From Loripinus fragilis (Eukaryota > Mollusca > Bivalvia > Lucinida > Lucinidae): DNA of 64,000 nucleotides. Positions 12,637 to 24,900 of this stretch are shown piece after piece (positions within the stretch are counted from its first letter, which is position 1; every line of letters begins with the position of its first letter). Location: positions 36,472,994-36,536,993 of the forward strand of contig OZ026515.1 of NCBI GenBank assembly GCA_964019695.1. The letters are read 5' to 3'. The translations under genes were made by a program, and so were the position numbers. The notes beneath the pieces are model-generated. The model worked only from the letters and a program-made list of their open reading frames with translations. It was not told where the DNA came from and did no database searches.

Positions 12637-12875
12637 TGAGCCGTGACATGAGATTACCAACAATATGGTATGTGCGGCCAGCAAAGGCTCAGACCAGCCT
12701 GCGCATACGCGCAGTCTGATCAGAGCCTTTGCAAGTCGCTTAAATATAATATGAATGTTCAGCTACTGGCTGAACAGCATTTGGAGTTTCTAAGCTTAAA
12801 AGGAGGCTGCACAGGCTGGTTTGAGCCTGCACTTGTCAAAATGCCACATAACTGGAAATCACATGTCACGACTCA
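12637..12875. mobile_element. 240-bp MITE, GAGCCGCGACATGAGATT family, copy 1
   Basis: Ends gagccgtgacatgagatt and its inverse (aatcacatgtcacgactc) bound an element with an internal stem: gctcagaccagcctgcgcat pairs with gcgcagtctgatcagagcc. Other copies are at 25662-25885, 35627-35865 and 58677-58911. Confidence 0.85.
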
Positions 12876-13389
12876 GTTACTGGTGCAACCATACCAAATG
12901 AATCTTTGTTTCAGCTTCTTTAGTGTTTATCTGACCCATGTGACCAGAGAGGGATGTGTCATGACACGTTTTCATGACCTCTTTATGAAGACATTTTGAT
13001 ACAAACAGTAGGGGTCGTCACTATGATTGCGTCTCCCACAGGTTAAAGAGGACACCCTGTTGTATTGTACGTTGAGGCAGACATAGCCACCAATGTTTTA
13101 CAGCTGCACTGGAAAGAATGAAATCACTTTTTGATGGGTGTTCATTCTCTAACCTCTTTGAACAAAATGCAAGTGGTATCGCAACATCTACTTCATCATG
13201 GAACGTCAACCATTGCTTACCAGCTTGCTTTAAGAATGTTCACCTACTAAAGGGCAGTGATTTCAAATCTTTGCCTGCATTATACATGTATCAGTCACAG
13301 AGATGGCATCTGATATCCTGGAGAAACCATCCCCATGCTGCTGTGTCAGAAATATGATTCTTGCACACCGGATATGGATATCTGAGATT

Positions 13390-13790
13390 TTACTCTGGGA
13401 AGGAAAATCTAATCTAACCCATGCTATCTTACCCAGGCTGTCACGTGAGCGCTACATACATTGGTTGTATTGGAACTCACGCACAGTGTCGTCAAGTGAC
13501 GCCATTGTTATGTTGAATTGACGTCATTATGTGAAATTGTATCTTAGCGTATTCAAGGACTTATGGAAGCGTATTTTAATTTTAAAAAAAACAGTGGCGG
13601 GCATGAAAAAGAATCCATTATTCGTGTGAGGGTAGGATAGAAACATCCCTTCCTCTGGATCACCGTTTGTCATCACTCGGCAAGCCTTGTGATGCCAAAC
13701 GGTGATCCTCGGGACGGATTTTTCTATCCTACCCTCACACCCATGATAGATTCTTATAATAATCCTTATGTCAAACTGACCAAGTTTTTT
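13390..13790. mobile_element. Hairpin MITE related to 28500-28830
   Basis: The core is an inverted repeat: gtgagggtaggatagaaaca ... cggatttttctatcctaccctcac, around atcaccgtttg...caaacggtgat. The left part (cccatgctatcttaccca, gacgtcattatg, cttagcgtattcaagga) matches 28680-28800 in reverse complement, so the two loci are copies of one element. Confidence 0.7.
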
Positions 13791-14259
13791 CAGCCATCGT
13801 GCTAGCTGTCCCTGAATATTCTCTATAAAGTGAAAAATCCATGCCAGAATTATACATCACTTGAAAGTTTATTGCATTTTAAAAAAAAGGGGTTGTTAAG
13901 TTTGATAGGCATAAAATAACAGTTTTTCCAAGAGAAAAGGGTATCAGTACTAAATAAGAGAATATGTGTAAATGGGTGTATGTTTTTCTTTTAAGAAATT
14001 GTATATTTCTTGACTTAACACAAAACACATTGTATTTGTTTCTAATTCTTCTCAGTTATGTACGGAAGCCCTGGAGGGACATTTTTACTTATTACTTATC
14101 ACTTAATACTTACTATTTATTACTTATCACTTATTACTTACTACTTATCACTTATTACTTACTACTTATTACTTATCATATCATTTATCACCCATATAAC
14201 GGCGGGAAACCCCATTGTACATTCCCTGTAGTAGCCGTAGAGTACCGAAGCCCTTACTT

Positions 14260-14352
14260 ACTTGTTAGCAGTAGTAGTAGTATTAGAAAAAGTGGTGGTT
14301 GTAGTAGTCGTAGAAAAGTAGTAGTAGAATAGTCGTAGCTGTTGTTATTGCT

Positions 14353-14413
<61 letters not shown>

Positions 14414-14433
14414 AAGTATTAGTAGTAGAAGTA

Positions 14434-14471
<38 letters not shown>

Positions 14472-14720
14472 TGTAGTAGTAGTAGTAGAAGTGGTGGTAG
14501 TAGTAGTCGTAGAAGTAATAGTAGAAGTTGTAGCAGAAGTAGCAGTGGTAGTAGTAGTAGTAGTAGTAGTAGTAGTGTAAGTGTAGTGGTAGTAGTAGTA
14601 TATGTGTTGCTGTTGCTGTTTTTGCTGTAATAGTAGTAGTAGTAGTAGTAGTAGTAGAAGTAGTAGTAGGAGGAGGAGTAGTAGTTGTAGTAGTAGTAGT
14701 AATAGTAGTAAAACTAGTAT
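14260..14720. repeat. (GTA)n microsatellite, left arm of the foldback element
   Basis: Long imperfect gta/tag triplet runs, interrupted by gaa, tcg and a pyrimidine-poor segment near 14600-14630. Confidence 0.95.
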
Positions 14721-14969
14721 TATAGAAAAGTGGTGGTTTAAGTAGTAGGAAAACTGGTTGATATTGATGTTGTTTGAAGTGTATAAGTAGAATAGTTATA
14801 TTAATAGTTATATTAATAGTTTGTAGATGTTGTTTGATGCTGTAGTAGTGTTGTTGTAATAGTGGTGGCGGTGGTGGTTGTGGTGGTTAGTAATAGTAGT
14901 ATTTTGGTTATAGTAATGACTTTTTTGCTATCAAATATGACTTATTTGCTATACCTTATGGCTTATTGG

Positions 14970-15180
14970 TTATTACTTAATACTTATTAGTTATTACTTA
15001 ATACTTATTAGTTATTACTTAATACTTATAAGTTATTACTTAATACTTATTAGTTATTACTTAATACTTATTAGTTAATTCTTAATACTTACTAGTTATT
15101 ACTTAAGACTTATTAGTTATTACTTAATACTTATTAGTTATTACTTAATACTTAATACTTATTACTTAATACTTGTAAGC
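14970..15180. repeat. 17-bp ACTTAATACTTATTAGTT tandem array
   Basis: The unit ttacttaatacttattagt is repeated about ten times in direct orientation, immediately before another tag-triplet run. Confidence 0.9.
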
Positions 15181-15183
15181 AGC

Positions 15184-15233
<50 letters not shown>

Positions 15234-15464
15234 TAGTAGTAGTGTATCAGTAGAATAGTTAGAGGTAATAGTTTGTTGATGTTGTTTGATGCTGTAATAG
15301 TGTTGTTGTAATAGAAGTGGTAATAGTGATGGTATTATTACTACTACTATTCCAACAAAACTACTACAGCATCAAATAACATCTACAAACTATAAACATA
15401 ACTATTTTACTAATATACTACTACAACATCAATAACAACCCGTTTTTTCCTACTACTCAAACCA

Positions 15465-15471
15465 CCACTTT

Positions 15472-15518
<47 letters not shown>

Positions 15519-15519
15519 T

Positions 15520-15570
<51 letters not shown>

Positions 15571-15580
15571 AACAACAACA

Positions 15581-15650
<70 letters not shown>

Positions 15651-15753
15651 TAGCTTCTACTACTACTGCTACTGCTATAACAACAACTATTACTACAATA
15701 AAATCAGCAACACCAACTACTTCTACTACTACTACTACTACTACTACTACTAT

Positions 15754-15810
<57 letters not shown>

Positions 15811-15942
15811 AGCAAACACAGCAAACACAGCAACACCAACTACTCATATACTACTACAACAACTACTACTACACTACTGCTACTACAGCATACACAGCAG
15901 CACCAACTAAATATATACTACTATTACTACTACTACTACTCA

Positions 15943-15960
<18 letters not shown>
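15465..15960. repeat. (CTA)n / (CTG)n microsatellite, right arm of the foldback element
   Basis: Imperfect cta/act triplets with two pure ctg runs (15625-15650 and 15950-15975). Complementary to the gta runs on the left arm. Confidence 0.95.
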
Positions 15961-15976
<16 letters not shown>

Positions 15977-16186
15977 ACGGCTATTACAGGGAATGTGCAA
16001 TGGAGCTTCCCGTCATTATAGGGGTAATAAATGATATGGTCAGTAATAAGTAATAAGTGATAAGTAGGAAGTAATAAGTTATTAATAATAAGTAATAAGT
16101 AGTAAGTAATAAGTAATAAGTAGTAAGTAATAAGTGATAAGTAATAAGTCAAAATGTCCCTCCAGGGCTTCCGTAGTTATGTAATA

Positions 16187-16850
16187 CAATCTATAAACTT
16201 ACAAAATGATAAGCCTGATGCAACATCCCAACTAGGATACATTCCACTAAGCTTGCTCAGTCAAATTTGCTAAAGTAACATATATAATTATGTATATAGA
16301 AATATTCATCATGATTATATATTTCATGTATTTGTCTCAACTGTTTTCCATATACAACTGAGCATGAAAACCTAAAACAAATTTAGATATTTGCACATTT
16401 TTTCTTTTAATTGAACAAAAATCTAATAAGCTATTTAAAAGCAACCAAAGCTTTGTGTCGAGTCTATTCACACTTATCACATTATATAAAATAGTAAATA
16501 ACACATTTGTTCTATCAAACCAGGTTCATTTACGATAAATTATCTTAAAACTTCTGATATGATGTGTGGATGTTGGAAACTTTGCTTATTGTTGCTACCA
16601 TTGGTTTTGGGATTTTTTTTGTTGAGCCCTTGTTTTCTAATTAGTTTCTAGTTCAGCAATCATCTTGACAAGGAAGAGGGCACAGGGCCTGATTTGTTTT
16701 GCATGCAAACAACAAAGGTGCAGACCAATCTGCAAATCAGGATCAGCCCTGGTTATTTGCTTTCTGGAAAGAAAAAATGCTTTACTTGCTAAATGCAAAA
16801 CAAACTCAATATTCTAGCTAGTTCAATTTTTAGGAAGCCCCCAAACCAGC
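16187..16850. other. AT-rich stretch, no gene seen
   Basis: Nothing coding. A diverged hairpin of the GCAGACCAG/CTGATC type is at about 16708-16760. Confidence 0.5.
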
Positions 16851-16859
16851 TTAACAACA

Positions 16860-17246
16860 ACAGAATCTTTGGCGAAGATTTGGTACCAGTAAAAGTAAGA
16901 AAGAGGGAAAAGATCAGGAATCAATACAATCAAGTACCACACCTGACCTGGGATACCACATGGGAAAGTGAAAAACACACAATTAGACATCACAAATGAG
17001 AGCCAAGAGGTCAGCCCTTACCTAGCAGGTGACGGCAATGCATCAATTAACAGACACGTGCGAAAGCATAATTAACACAAGACAGAAATAATATAAATGA
17101 TCCACAAAAGTAGCACCGCCTTGGAACGGTCAGTAAAAGTATTTTACTGGAGGGCTTAAACCGTTTTCACGGCACCCCAACCTCACCCATAGTTCAGATC
17201 TGGATCAAGACACGTAGATGTTTGGTTTGCATGAAAGACCCCTAAC
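16860..17246 (-). repeat. Dispersed bivalve repeat (CCGTTCCAAGG family), inverted copy
   Basis: Reverse complement of the family: agatcaggaatcaatacaat, ccacacctgacctgggatac, tagcaccgccttggaacgg, cagtaaaagtattttactgg, ttggtttgcatgaaagacc. Confidence 0.75.
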
Positions 17247-17400
17247 TTATCCATACACCATCTCCTAGAACATATAAATCAAGATATAAAAGGACATAAA
17301 GCAAAGATAAGGACTCAACAGTACATAAAGTGGAATACTGGAGCAAAAGAAATCCAACAGGTAAACCCTAGTGCTCCTGACAGCAGACAAAGCCTGAGGC

Positions 17401-17640
17401 CCCTACCACCTCATCAAAAGATAAGTATATTCTTAAATTTTAAGCCCCCAGTGGCTTAAGTTATTGTCCCTTCTAAGGTCGTGGCCCTGTTGTTGTTGAT
17501 TCATTGTTTATTGTCACTCCCATTGTTTGTGGGGGTTCTGTGTTTGGTTTTTGGTTTATTTTGTAGTGCTTAGTCTCCTTTCTTATTTTGCAATTATCAT
17601 GATGGGGAAGAGAGAGTTGGTTGTTTTCCTTTAATTGTCT
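17401..17640 (+). repeat. Repeat matching 9230-9470 in inverse orientation
   Basis: Shares ccttctaaggtcgtggc, gttgttgttgattcattgtt, cactcccattgtttgtgggg and gatggggaagagagag with the reverse complement of 9236-9440. Probably another part of the same dispersed family. Confidence 0.6.
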
Positions 17641-18261
17641 TCCTGATGCCTTGTGACTGTAAGTGTTCTATGACTCTTCCTTACCGTCAGCCTACGAAAT
17701 TTCTTAAAATAGGCACTTGCTCTGCATGACAAAAATAATGGCATATATGGGAAACATTTAATTTTCGCTAGAAATATCAAAATTTTCACTTGTCCTGCAG
17801 CCAGAGCACTCATAAATACAAGCGGACGAGTGCTTCTTTCGAGCTCTGACTAATGGTGCTGTGGGTTGGTCTGCACTGTGTAATTGTGTTTCCTGATCAT
17901 ACTAACAGTTTTAGCTTTATTTGAGCTATCTAGGTTGTAAACATTAAAATGTTTCTCTCATGACAGACCCAATGCTACATACTCTTTCTAACCCAATGTC
18001 CACATACTCATCACTTTCATTTTTATGTTTTCCATAGTTTGAATTCCAAAGAAATTGAATATAAAAACATTATTACCAAGCAACTATTGGTTATTTTAAT
18101 TTCACGACATAAGATAAATTTTTGAACTAATGATTAGCCAGATTTATCCAATTTGAAACCAAAATGAAACAAAGGCTCGAATTTTTTTGTACTAGACACC
18201 CATATACAATATTGGTTTATGGTGGTGAAATATCAAGTACTCATTATTTTGACTTATTTAT

Positions 18262-18330
18262 TTGTTTGTTTGTTTTTTTTTTGTTTTTTTTTTTGTTTTT
18301 GTTTGTTTTTTTTGGGGGGGGGGGGGGCTG
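18262..18330. repeat. T-rich / G-run tract
   Basis: A tttgtttg/ttttt tract is followed by 15 consecutive G. Similar C or G runs are at 3528-3544, 8693-8705, 9441-9456, 24320-24334, 62506-62524 and 63934-63951. Confidence 0.9.
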
Positions 18331-18579
18331 TGGTGTCGTTATTTAACACAAAGTATTGACAGAGCACCCAAAATACATAGTTTTAAAGAATATTTCTCTT
18401 TATACCATCTTAAAAATAAATCTAACCAACCCTGTAATAACACTGCAAGTGTCATGTAAAATCTTATTTGATAATATAGATGTTATTTTATTACAAACCA
18501 TTTAATGACGCGCCATGTACCTTGATACTGAATTGCAGTTTAATTGTATTAAGAAACATTTACATTTTTATAATTGTTG

Positions 18580-19040
18580 CCTTAGATGGGACCCAACATT
18601 TCAGCTGTTTGCATTTCCTGGTGCAAGCATTGAATGATCACATGAACAGGCATATGCCTAAAGGCAGGCTAATTTTAAGGTCTGTCAATAGCGTTCTTTG
18701 TTTGTCGGTGTTTGTCTGACGTTATTAACGTATCGCCATGACTTTGTTAACACGTTTTTTGCTGCTTGACTGTTCCAACACCCCATTACAAGTAAAACAA
18801 CTCACTTGATAAGGGTAAAAAGTGGCATTTTTGGTGTAAGATTTATGGCATTTTTGATTGATAATAAACTGCAAATATATAAAATAAAATCCAGCTTTAT
18901 AACGTTGACTGAATGATGACAAATATTAGCTTTTAAATGTCTCCTAGAAGCCCTTCTGGCTTCAAAGACGTTAAAAGTATAAAAAAAATCATAGTCCAGT
19001 GCACGCTAACAATATGAATTTTAATTATTAAATCTAGCCT
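18580..19040. repeat. Dispersed repeat, copy 2 of 9752-10162
   Basis: Diverged but in the same block order as 9752-10162: tgccttagatggg, tgcatttcctggtgca, cgtatcgccatgac, ctgttccaacaccc, ttaaatgtctcctagaagcc. Confidence 0.6.
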
Positions 19041-19149
19041 ATGGTCATGATAAGGGTAAAGTAAATACTAAATGTTCCATAGGTTTAGATAAACAAAAAC
19101 TTTTCAACATAAAATTGTCAATATTTTCTTACCTATACTCCTTAGAATA

Positions 19150-19215
19150 TGTTGCTCAAAAGAACCGTCGTTGCTCAAAAGAACCGTCTCATCGAGACGG
19201 TTCTTTTGAGTACCC
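19150..19215. repeat. Small hairpin, AAAAGAACCGTCTC palindrome
   Basis: tcaaaagaaccgtctc faces gagacggttcttttga; the left half is preceded by an extra partial copy. A related palindrome is at 43265-43300. Confidence 0.8.
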
Positions 19216-19792
19216 ACAACATATGTTTTGGTTGAGAAATAAGAACAATATTTTTCTGGTACGCACTTTTATTTAAAGGACTGGATTTTGGTACATATTG
19301 GTGTTATTTATTAGAGGCAAAGCTTACGGATACACTGAAACATATGAAATTTGAAGGATCGAGACATTTTCCATCACAAGCCTCAAAGCCATGTGTATTG
19401 TTTCAGTGAATTCAGCAGATAGAAATGAATAAGTTTTCATGTAGTTTGGTGGGGTAAAGTGCTAAAATAATAATAAAAAAATACACTCAGCGAGTAACCA
19501 ATTTTAATCATATTTATTTTTATTCATTTTTTTTATTAGTTGTATCTGGCAACAGCTGTATGAACATACCATGCACACTCCAAATAATTGTACACCTTAA
19601 ACCCTTATTATAACAGGACATTTCACAACTTTTGCGACGGCTAATAGAAAAAAAGGTATTGCTAAATTTCTTTGTCATTCAAGATCTCACAAATTTATCC
19701 ACCAAACATGTTGTTGTGCATAGGTAGACGGTACATTTATGAAAGTACAATGTTGACATGCCTGTAAAATGGTCAAGAAAATAAGCAGATTA

Positions 19793-19985
19793 ATACCACC
19801 CTTACCGACTTTAGCACGAAATATCTCGTGATGTGCAAGGTCTACACTGATGTAGGTGGTATAGAATAGTTATACCATGTTTGTTCACCTGTACGTAAGG
19901 TAATTCACTCGCTAAAGCTCGTGGATTATCTCCAAATACAGGCGGACAACCCATGGTATAACTATTACATGTTATCAAATATCTC
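19793..19985. mobile_element. Hairpin MITE, copy 1 of a pair
   Basis: Two nested inverted repeats: ataccaccc...gtaggtggtat, and atagttataccatgt...ccatggtataactat with cactcgctaaagctcgtgg at its centre. A direct copy is at 20561-20732. Confidence 0.8.
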
Positions 19986-20149
19986 CATATAAACCCAGTC
20001 AACAATTTCTCAGAAACATTTGAGTATCTAATGAGGTGACTAAAATTAAAAAGACGGCCAAACAGAGTAGTCTCTGGGAGTCTGATTTAGATCTGCAGTA
20101 TTTGTATAGATCTTTAATCAGAGTAAAGTAAAGGCAACTTTTGTATATC

Positions 20150-20370
20150 TGTATCATACCTGGCCCTGAGGTTATAAATTGCTTCATTTTCAACTCAGAT
20201 GAGCATGAAATTTATCATTATCATAAATATTAAAATGCCAATAAACATTCACTAGCATGATAAAGACAGCATCCTCTGAGAATTTGAAAACAAGAAAAGT
20301 CGTTATTGTTCAGTTTTTATGAGAAGTTGGAATTTCATGCTCGGTTTTATAACCCCAGGGTCATGTTTTG
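20150..20370. mobile_element. MITE with CCCTGAGGTTATAAA ends
   Basis: gccctgaggttataaattgc and gagcatgaaatt on the left are matched inverted by aatttcatgctcggttttat and aaccccagggtcatg on the right. Confidence 0.7.
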
Positions 20371-20560
20371 GTAATCAAAAGGGACATCTGATGATATTTT
20401 TGAGTAACTGTCAAACGATTTCTGGTGTTGAAGCAAGGATGCTGATTTAGAAAACGAAGAAATTGTCTTTCTGGACACATGATTGTTTTTTGTGAAGCAT
20501 TCTCTGTATCAGCTAATCCTTATTTTACTAATAAATTCTTCCATCATGTGATATACAATT

Positions 20561-20732
20561 ATACCACCTTTACCAACTTTAGCATGAAATATCACTTGAT
20601 GTGCAAGGTCTACACTGATGTAGGTGGTATAAAATAGTTATACCATGTCTGTCCACCTGTACGTAAGATAATCCACTCGCTAAAGCTCGTGGATTATCTC
20701 CATTTACAGGCAGACAACCCATGGTATGACTA
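20561..20732. mobile_element. Hairpin MITE, copy 2 of a pair
   Basis: About 90 percent like 19793-19985 by eye, in the same orientation, with the same nested hairpins. Confidence 0.8.
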
Positions 20733-21387
20733 TTACTTAGCTCATGACCCGCCCACTTCCTTTTGTTTTCAGCCAATCAGTAGCAAGAAAAGGGCCGTAG
20801 TCAGTGTGGTATATTTTCCATGACCCACACTTTTGTGAGACTCATTTCCATAACTTGATGAGAGGAAATTGCAGTCCAAAATGTTAATTTCACCAAATTT
20901 CTTTTTATATGTTTAGAACCCTAAATAAAACTTAGATAAGAATATTGACCCAAAATGATGTAAATTTCAAATGTTAGCTGTTTCACAGAAAAAGGGCGAC
21001 TGCAGACAAACACTGACCAGGCTGCACATGTACATTGAAGCCTGGCCAGAAATTACACTGCTTGTCCCAATATGCTTTTGATAAAGACAGCATGACCAGA
21101 CGGCACATGAATATACATGCTGATCTGAGTGTCTCCACTGTTTGAAAATCAGGGTAGAATGCAAAAACGGTGGGGACTGATCAGCCTATACATCTGTAAC
21201 GTGTGATCAATGAAATGCTTCCCAGATATTTTTTTTAAAAATCTCACAAAAATGCTGCTAATACAATCCACTTGTCCCCATGTGAACGCATCCATGGCTA
21301 AAAAAGAAATGAGAGACTCCTAAACGAAATGCAGCAACATGCTACATAATGTGTACATTTCAGGACGTGAAACTATTACAGGAAACA

Positions 21388-21655
21388 GCTGAGTCAGGGC
21401 TAAATAGGTTATACAATGTTTTGTGTTTGTGATGAAATATACACTCGGGAGCTTGCCTCCCTCGTATATATTCCATAACCAACAATGTTTTGTGTTTGTG
21501 ATGAAATATACACTCGGGAGCTCCCCTACCTCGTATATATTCCATAACCAACAATGTTTTGTGTTTGTGATGAAATATACACTCGGGAGCTCCGCTCCCT
21601 TGTATATATCATAACCAACACAAAACATTGAATAACCTATACTAAGCCCGGGAAA
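21388..21655. mobile_element. MITE with internally triplicated 69-bp unit
   Basis: The outer inverted repeats are gctaaataggttatacaatg and its partner cattgaataacctatact..agc. Between them a 69-bp unit beginning acaatgttttgtgtttgtga occurs three times, at 21413, 21482 and 21551, differing at only a few bases. The unit contains an actcgggagc/gcctccctcgt partial palindrome. Because 69 is divisible by three, open frames run through the array on both strands; these are not genes. Confidence 0.85.
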
Positions 21656-21847
21656 GTTCACCGTACATATCAAGGGGTCACAGGTTAGAATATTTGAATA
21701 AAGATCATTTGTAGTCTCTAAAGATTATTTTTATCTTAGCAACAGTGCAGACCCCAATGAAAAGTCGCGCACATTATGTGGAAATGTATCTGGGTCTTCA
21801 CTCTTTGCAAGAGAATCAGTTTAACTGTGTTTCCAGTATACGAAGGG

Positions 21848-21970
21848 TTAACTGTTTTTTCCTCTTCCCAATAAAGCCTTTTCCAGTCCCATCATGGGAG
21901 ACTCAAACGTCAGTGACACAATAAATGCAGCAGCGTATGACATCACAAGAACTCCAGCAAATAGAAACGT
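21848..21970 (-). CDS. NRF-6-like gene, last coding exon
   Basis: A 123-nt coding part with acceptor aatttcag. It encodes TFLFAGVLVMSYAAAFIVSL (last membrane segment), then TFESPMMGLEKALLGRGKNS and TAA. FESPxxGLEK is the usual end of the family, so the C-terminus is complete. I see no clear AATAAA-type signal on the minus strand in the next 200 bases, so the end of the mRNA is undefined. Confidence 0.93.
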   Translation of the reverse strand, partial: TFLFAGVLVMSYAAAFIVSLTFESPMMGLEKALLGRGKNS

Positions 21971-24900
21971 CTGAAATTTAACCAATGGCAGTTTAGTACT
22001 TATCACACACGCGTACTCATGCATTTACCGATAAAGCACCACCTATAAGTTGCAGCAGACGACAATTTAAAATTTTGCCGCTTTTTCAAAAATTCAAATA
22101 CGGCATGGTATTTCATGAGGATCGTCTGCCAGCTGGCAGACGATTCTCATGAAATATCATTCCTTATTTCTTTCAAAAACTAGGAAAGATGTCACAAAAC
22201 GTGTCGTCTGCTGCAGTCGTGATTTGCGCTTAGAGGGTTAATCCTATTGCAATCAGAAAGGCCGAAACTCTGTACAGTTTTGGCCTTTCTGAATGTAATA
22301 ATGTAAAACATGCACGCTCCGCTATCTAGTGGAATCAAATACTTGAAATTCAGACCGAGCCATTTGTATTTACCCAAACTTTGAGTATGCAAGTAACAAA
22401 GTCTCTGACGATATTGTATAGATGTACAGGCTCGTTTGAGCGTTCGCAGGTCGCTGATGCAACACTATACATTTCAACAAACTAAAGTACATCACTTTAA
22501 TATATCAAAATAATTCATAGCATGGCTGTCTGATAAAATTTTGTCTAAAGGTGTTTTATATTAAGTGACGTTATGTAACGACTTCCATAACAACGTCGTG
22601 TTGTAATGACACAAGCTTAGCATTTGCACGCCACACACAAATGTAAGGTGAATTTAAAATAATTAGCGTGATATGATAAATAGAATCGAACTTCGAACTT
22701 CTGTGCTCCTGTATTGTTGAATTTATTAAACTCATTGCGAAAAGCAATAGAATGCTTGTCATGTGTTTTATTAATTTTTCGCAACCAGTTTAAAATATTA
22801 AATAATACAGGAGCACTAATGTTAGATCCTCTATGTAGTAAATTTGCAAGAAAAAAACCAACACTGAAATTGCAAAGTTTAAATGGCCATCTCTCCTGAG
22901 CCTGTCCACATATTTTTTCCTTTGTTACATTAGTGCGTTTGAAGAATGTATACAACATTCATGCTTATTTTAAAATTTGCAATTTTTTGAGTAGGCACAT
23001 AGTTGATACGTAGATTTATTACATGTAAACCTACCTGTTCTAAGTCCGTGAAATAGACCAATGATCGTTTACTAAGAACGTATGTGTAAGTAACTATTGG
23101 GTGAACAAGATATGCACAATAAGTCAGTCGTGACAGAGGTATCAGCGCCTTCCAGGAGAGTAGTGTATTCACAAATCCTGTAAAATAGTAATATCTGAAA
23201 TACATGACTCAAATCTTATACAATTTGTACTTAATTCAAGTCAATGATGAGATACTATTACGTATTGCATATATACACATCGTCAAAAGTTAAGCTCCAA
23301 CCAAACATTTTTAGTGACAGGTTTTATGTATAATTTTCTTCAAAAGAACAAAACATTTGTGAATATTGTTAGCCAAGTATTTCCTTGGTCTGTTAAACCT
23401 GTCATTTGATACTTTTGATAACATTCAATGTGTCCTCCAGGCACCAACCCTATTTTGGGGGTTTACCCATAAAAGCGTCATGAGGGACCCAAAGTGTTTC
23501 CTTTGATTTCGTATTAACGCGAAAATATATTTGACCTATTTTTCAGACTATTGCCAAAAGGATTCTGGCGAACTCCACGTATCTTACCAGTTTGAGAGAT
23601 AGTTAATCACGTGTTTATAATTTTTGCGTTTTCACTATATAACATGCCATTCTATACATTTCCATACTTTTTGCTCTATCAAAAAGATATGCATCTGCGA
23701 TTGGCAGCCAGATAACTTGTTTGGTTTTGTGACACTAACAATTTTCATCTCATAGTGGTATGAAAATGCCAAAAAGGGACAGTGAATAGGGACATTATAG
23801 GGGTAAGTGTGCATTTACCATGTCTAGTCGTTAATGCTTATCAAATCAATATTTGCTGTAAATTGTCACCACTTTATCTAATTCCATAAATATAACACGC
23901 ATAAATTTATATTTAGAAGGCTTCAATGTTTTTCTCCTAAGTGTTTAGGTGGTGCTTAACTTTTGACGCTGAGTATATAATATGAAAGGACAACCAACCA
24001 CAATTTGATCTGAGAGGATAGCACAGTATACGGTATTTCTTGTGAGTCCGGGACTCGTGTGAGTATAAAAAGTAAGGAAGGACGCTAATGTCAGGAGTTG
24101 ATACAATTAGTATTACACCTGACCCAGAAAACCTTATGGGAAAGTGACAAAATAACAAGAAAACGTCACATACAGAAGCGCCTTGAGGGTCAGCTCAGAC
24201 TCGAGGCCGTCACAGTGTATTTCAAAGTGGTCCAACGGAGGAAACCATCGAGTGCCGAAGGTATGAAGGGTGGAGAGCACTAGAGGGGTTCATTCCACCT
24301 TATCATTAGGGCCCCTCCCCCTCCCCCCCCCCCCCCGAGATTTTGTTTGATTTTAGCGCTTCTATGTTCGTTTTTAACGGGTTTAAATATGTTTGGGACT
24401 AGATTGCAGTCGCTTTGGATCATGTTTTTTGTTGTTTTTTTGCTAGAGTGGAGTGAAAAACCAAATGCTGGACATAATCCTTTTGAGACAGTTACGATTT
24501 TCCCTTTTTTCTTCGGTATGTTACCTTGACAAGTGTCTCCGCAGGTATTTGTCAAAGTACTTTTAGCACTGATCCTTGCGTCCTGGTTTCGAAAAGATAT
24601 ACACTATAGCGTCTTTTCAAGCAGGCTTCATCTAGATTTTGACTGTGCAACTTTCCTTGACGACTTCCCTTGTTGGTGACAAAAGGTGAGATCATTGGCT
24701 TCATCGTAATGAAGCCGGGGCCTTATGTCGAACCACGACGGTTAAACACTTCTCTGTCCACATTGTCCAGGCTTATTTAAGGCAAATGAACGTTGAAGCA
24801 ACCGAACACAGTTGTGCTAAATTGGTACAAGCAGGACTTGTATATCCGTAACGGAATAGACATGGACTCACGATGCTCATATATTTATAAATTCACATCG

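Larger units (their letters stand above)
14062..16174. mobile_element. 2.1-kb triplet-rich foldback element with 8-bp target duplication
   Basis: The ends are perfect inverted repeats starting ACGGAAGCCCTGGAGGGAC, flanked by the direct 8-mer AGTTATGT at 14054-14061 and 16175-16182. Inside the ends come about 100 bases of acttattacttatc-like repeats, then a conserved stretch (tgtacattccctgtagtagc / gctattacagggaatgtgca). The centre is almost only GTA/TAG triplets on the left (14260-14720, 15185-15240) and CTA/TAC triplets on the right (15465-15960), so the whole element could fold into one long hairpin. A 120-codon poly-Val frame on the minus strand is a triplet artefact. No transposase is seen. 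Confidence 0.85.

Noticed and set aside
15457..15828. 123-codon poly-valine frame
   Set aside because: Translation of CTA/TAC triplets in the microsatellite arm.
21320..21673. CRISPR-like array of three repeats, with open frames on both strands
   Set aside because: The units are contiguous 69-bp tandem copies with no unique spacers, inside a MITE of a eukaryotic genome.
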